The notes beneath the pieces were generated by a model. It had not been told where the DNA came from. It was given only the letters and a program-made list of their open reading frames with translations, and searched no databases. Positions 63,001 through 64,000 of a DNA stretch of 64,000 nucleotides are shown here, in pieces. Every line of letters begins with the position of its first letter. Within the stretch, counting starts at the first letter, position 1. The stretch comes from Osmia lignaria lignaria (taxonomy: Eukaryota > Arthropoda > Insecta > Hymenoptera > Megachilidae), in assembly GCF_051020975.1 (NCBI RefSeq), contig NC_135034.1, positions 4,092,001 to 4,156,000 on the forward strand. The letters run 5' to 3'. The position numbers and the translations under genes were made by a program.

Positions 63001-64000
63001 ACCAGCGGGATTTTCATCGAGGTCCCAGACGGAATAATCGAGTCATAAATAAATCGAGGAACCTCGGCGACACCGATTATTCGTAATTAAACGAAACACG
63101 GGATGGCCGAGATCGCATTATTACCCGGTGAAACTTTGACGTAAGATCGCGATCTCGTGAGCGTTTTCGCGATGTAACTTACGAGCCCGTTAGCCCAAGC
63201 GTTTACGAGAGGAAATTTATGCGCGGGAAAATACTGCACACGCTCCTGTCACGTTGCCCAACGTGAAATTTGTTGTTTCACCAGCATGGATTATTTTTCT
63301 TCCTCGGTCAGAGATGTTTTCGAAGATCGTTGCGAAACTTGACGATGTTTACAGATGATTCAATCGCATCCATAATGATTCTTCTTACAAGGTGTCTTAT
63401 TACGCCTGCCCATTTTCAGTATAGCCTCGTTTTCGATATCTTCTCTGAAAAATTGCGCGATTTCAAAGAGGACAAGTAAAAGAATTGTCAATTTTTTATA
63501 ATTTCAAGAATTTTTCTTCTCTTCTCCCGTACGACTCGCGTGCATCCTCTTCCTTTTTCCTCCCTCATGAATATATTCGAATCCGAACAAAGAGTCTAAG
63601 CGAGTGGGATCATCAATCACAAGCTCATTTCGTGTAAATACATTTCACGTGGCCAGATCGTGAGATAGTTGAACGTGTTTCATATCGATCCCAGGACTAT
63701 TGGCATTTAGCTTTACTCCTATGTGGCGCCGCGCTGCTTCAAACTGCATTCCCGGTGCACCGTGTGCAACACGCGTGCACATTGACACCTGTTCACTTTC
63801 CAATGGTTTGTACCTCGGGGGCGGGTTAATATTTTCGAGATTTCCGAGTGACTCACGCGGTCCGTGCATCATCGTCGATGACTATGAATCCTTGAAGTGC
63901 TTGCCAAAGGTGAAGGACAGTTGATACATTGCTTGGAATAAAATGATCTTAACTGCGTATCGTGTTGTGGACAAACGAACGAACGAAATATGTGAATAAT

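Larger units (their letters stand above)
44144..64000 (+). other. Probable first intron, part 3: no exon recognised
   Basis: Twenty kilobases without a recognisable exon, tRNA or other RNA gene. The longest ORF is 169 codons on the - strand (58204-58713). It overlaps + strand ORFs at 58358 and 58447 and has no similarity I can name. The listed repeats are the only structure I can support. Confidence 0.45.

Noticed and set aside
63100..63125. GGGATGGCCGAGATC resembling the 5' end of a tRNA-Ser/Leu
   Set aside because: No TTCGA box follows at the right distance and no cloverleaf can be drawn.

Overview
The window looks like insect nuclear DNA, most likely from a hymenopteran such as a bee. The evidence is AT-rich introns full of microsatellites, spliceosomal introns with GT/AG borders, frequent CpG, and two clearly recognisable animal genes. 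The order-level assignment is an inference from composition and protein similarity; no database search was possible.

Region 1 (1-11787, + strand): the 3' two thirds of a BET bromodomain gene, homologous to Drosophila fs(1)h and vertebrate BRD2/3/4. The window opens in the linker between bromodomains 1 and 2. Seventeen coding exons follow in consistent phase (3342 nt, 1113 residues plus stop): bromodomain 2, a Ser/Asp/Glu acidic patch, a Lys-rich segment, the NET (extra-terminal) domain, a Ser-rich SEED-like region, a Pro/Thr/Met-rich tail, an Arg/Glu-rich coiled segment and the BRD4-type C-terminal motif. A stop codon lies inside the splice donor after the Ser-rich exon. This explains how a short isoform could be made by leaving the following 5.8 kb intron unspliced.

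Region 2 (11788-18989): 7.2 kb with no gene between two convergent stop codons. It probably holds the long BET 3' UTR, the 3' UTR of the next gene, and simple repeats.

Region 3 (18990-23658, - strand): a complete Rop/unc-18/STXBP1 gene, a Sec1/Munc18 protein of 585 residues with ten introns. Its most notable feature is a pair of homologous 104-nt exons that can only be used one at a time (mutually exclusive exons). They encode the end of domain 1.

Region 4 (23659-24933): a head-to-head intergenic region, then a GC-richer 5' UTR and the first coding exon (16 codons plus one base) of an unidentified + strand gene.

Region 5 (24934-64000): 39 kb with no convincing exon, probably the first intron of that gene. 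It holds a TTAA-flanked piggyBac-type MITE with a fold-back repeat inside it, a small TTAA-ended repeat family, two minisatellites (27-bp and 40-bp units), a 118-bp tandem duplication, several short palindromes and a possible Tc1-like terminal fragment. ORFs here reach 169 codons, but none resembles a known protein and they overlap ORFs on the other strand.

Functionally, the two identified genes act in different processes (chromatin/transcription and synaptic vesicle fusion). No joint system is evident. The most interesting biology is alternative splicing: the Rop exon pair and the short/long switch of the BET gene.
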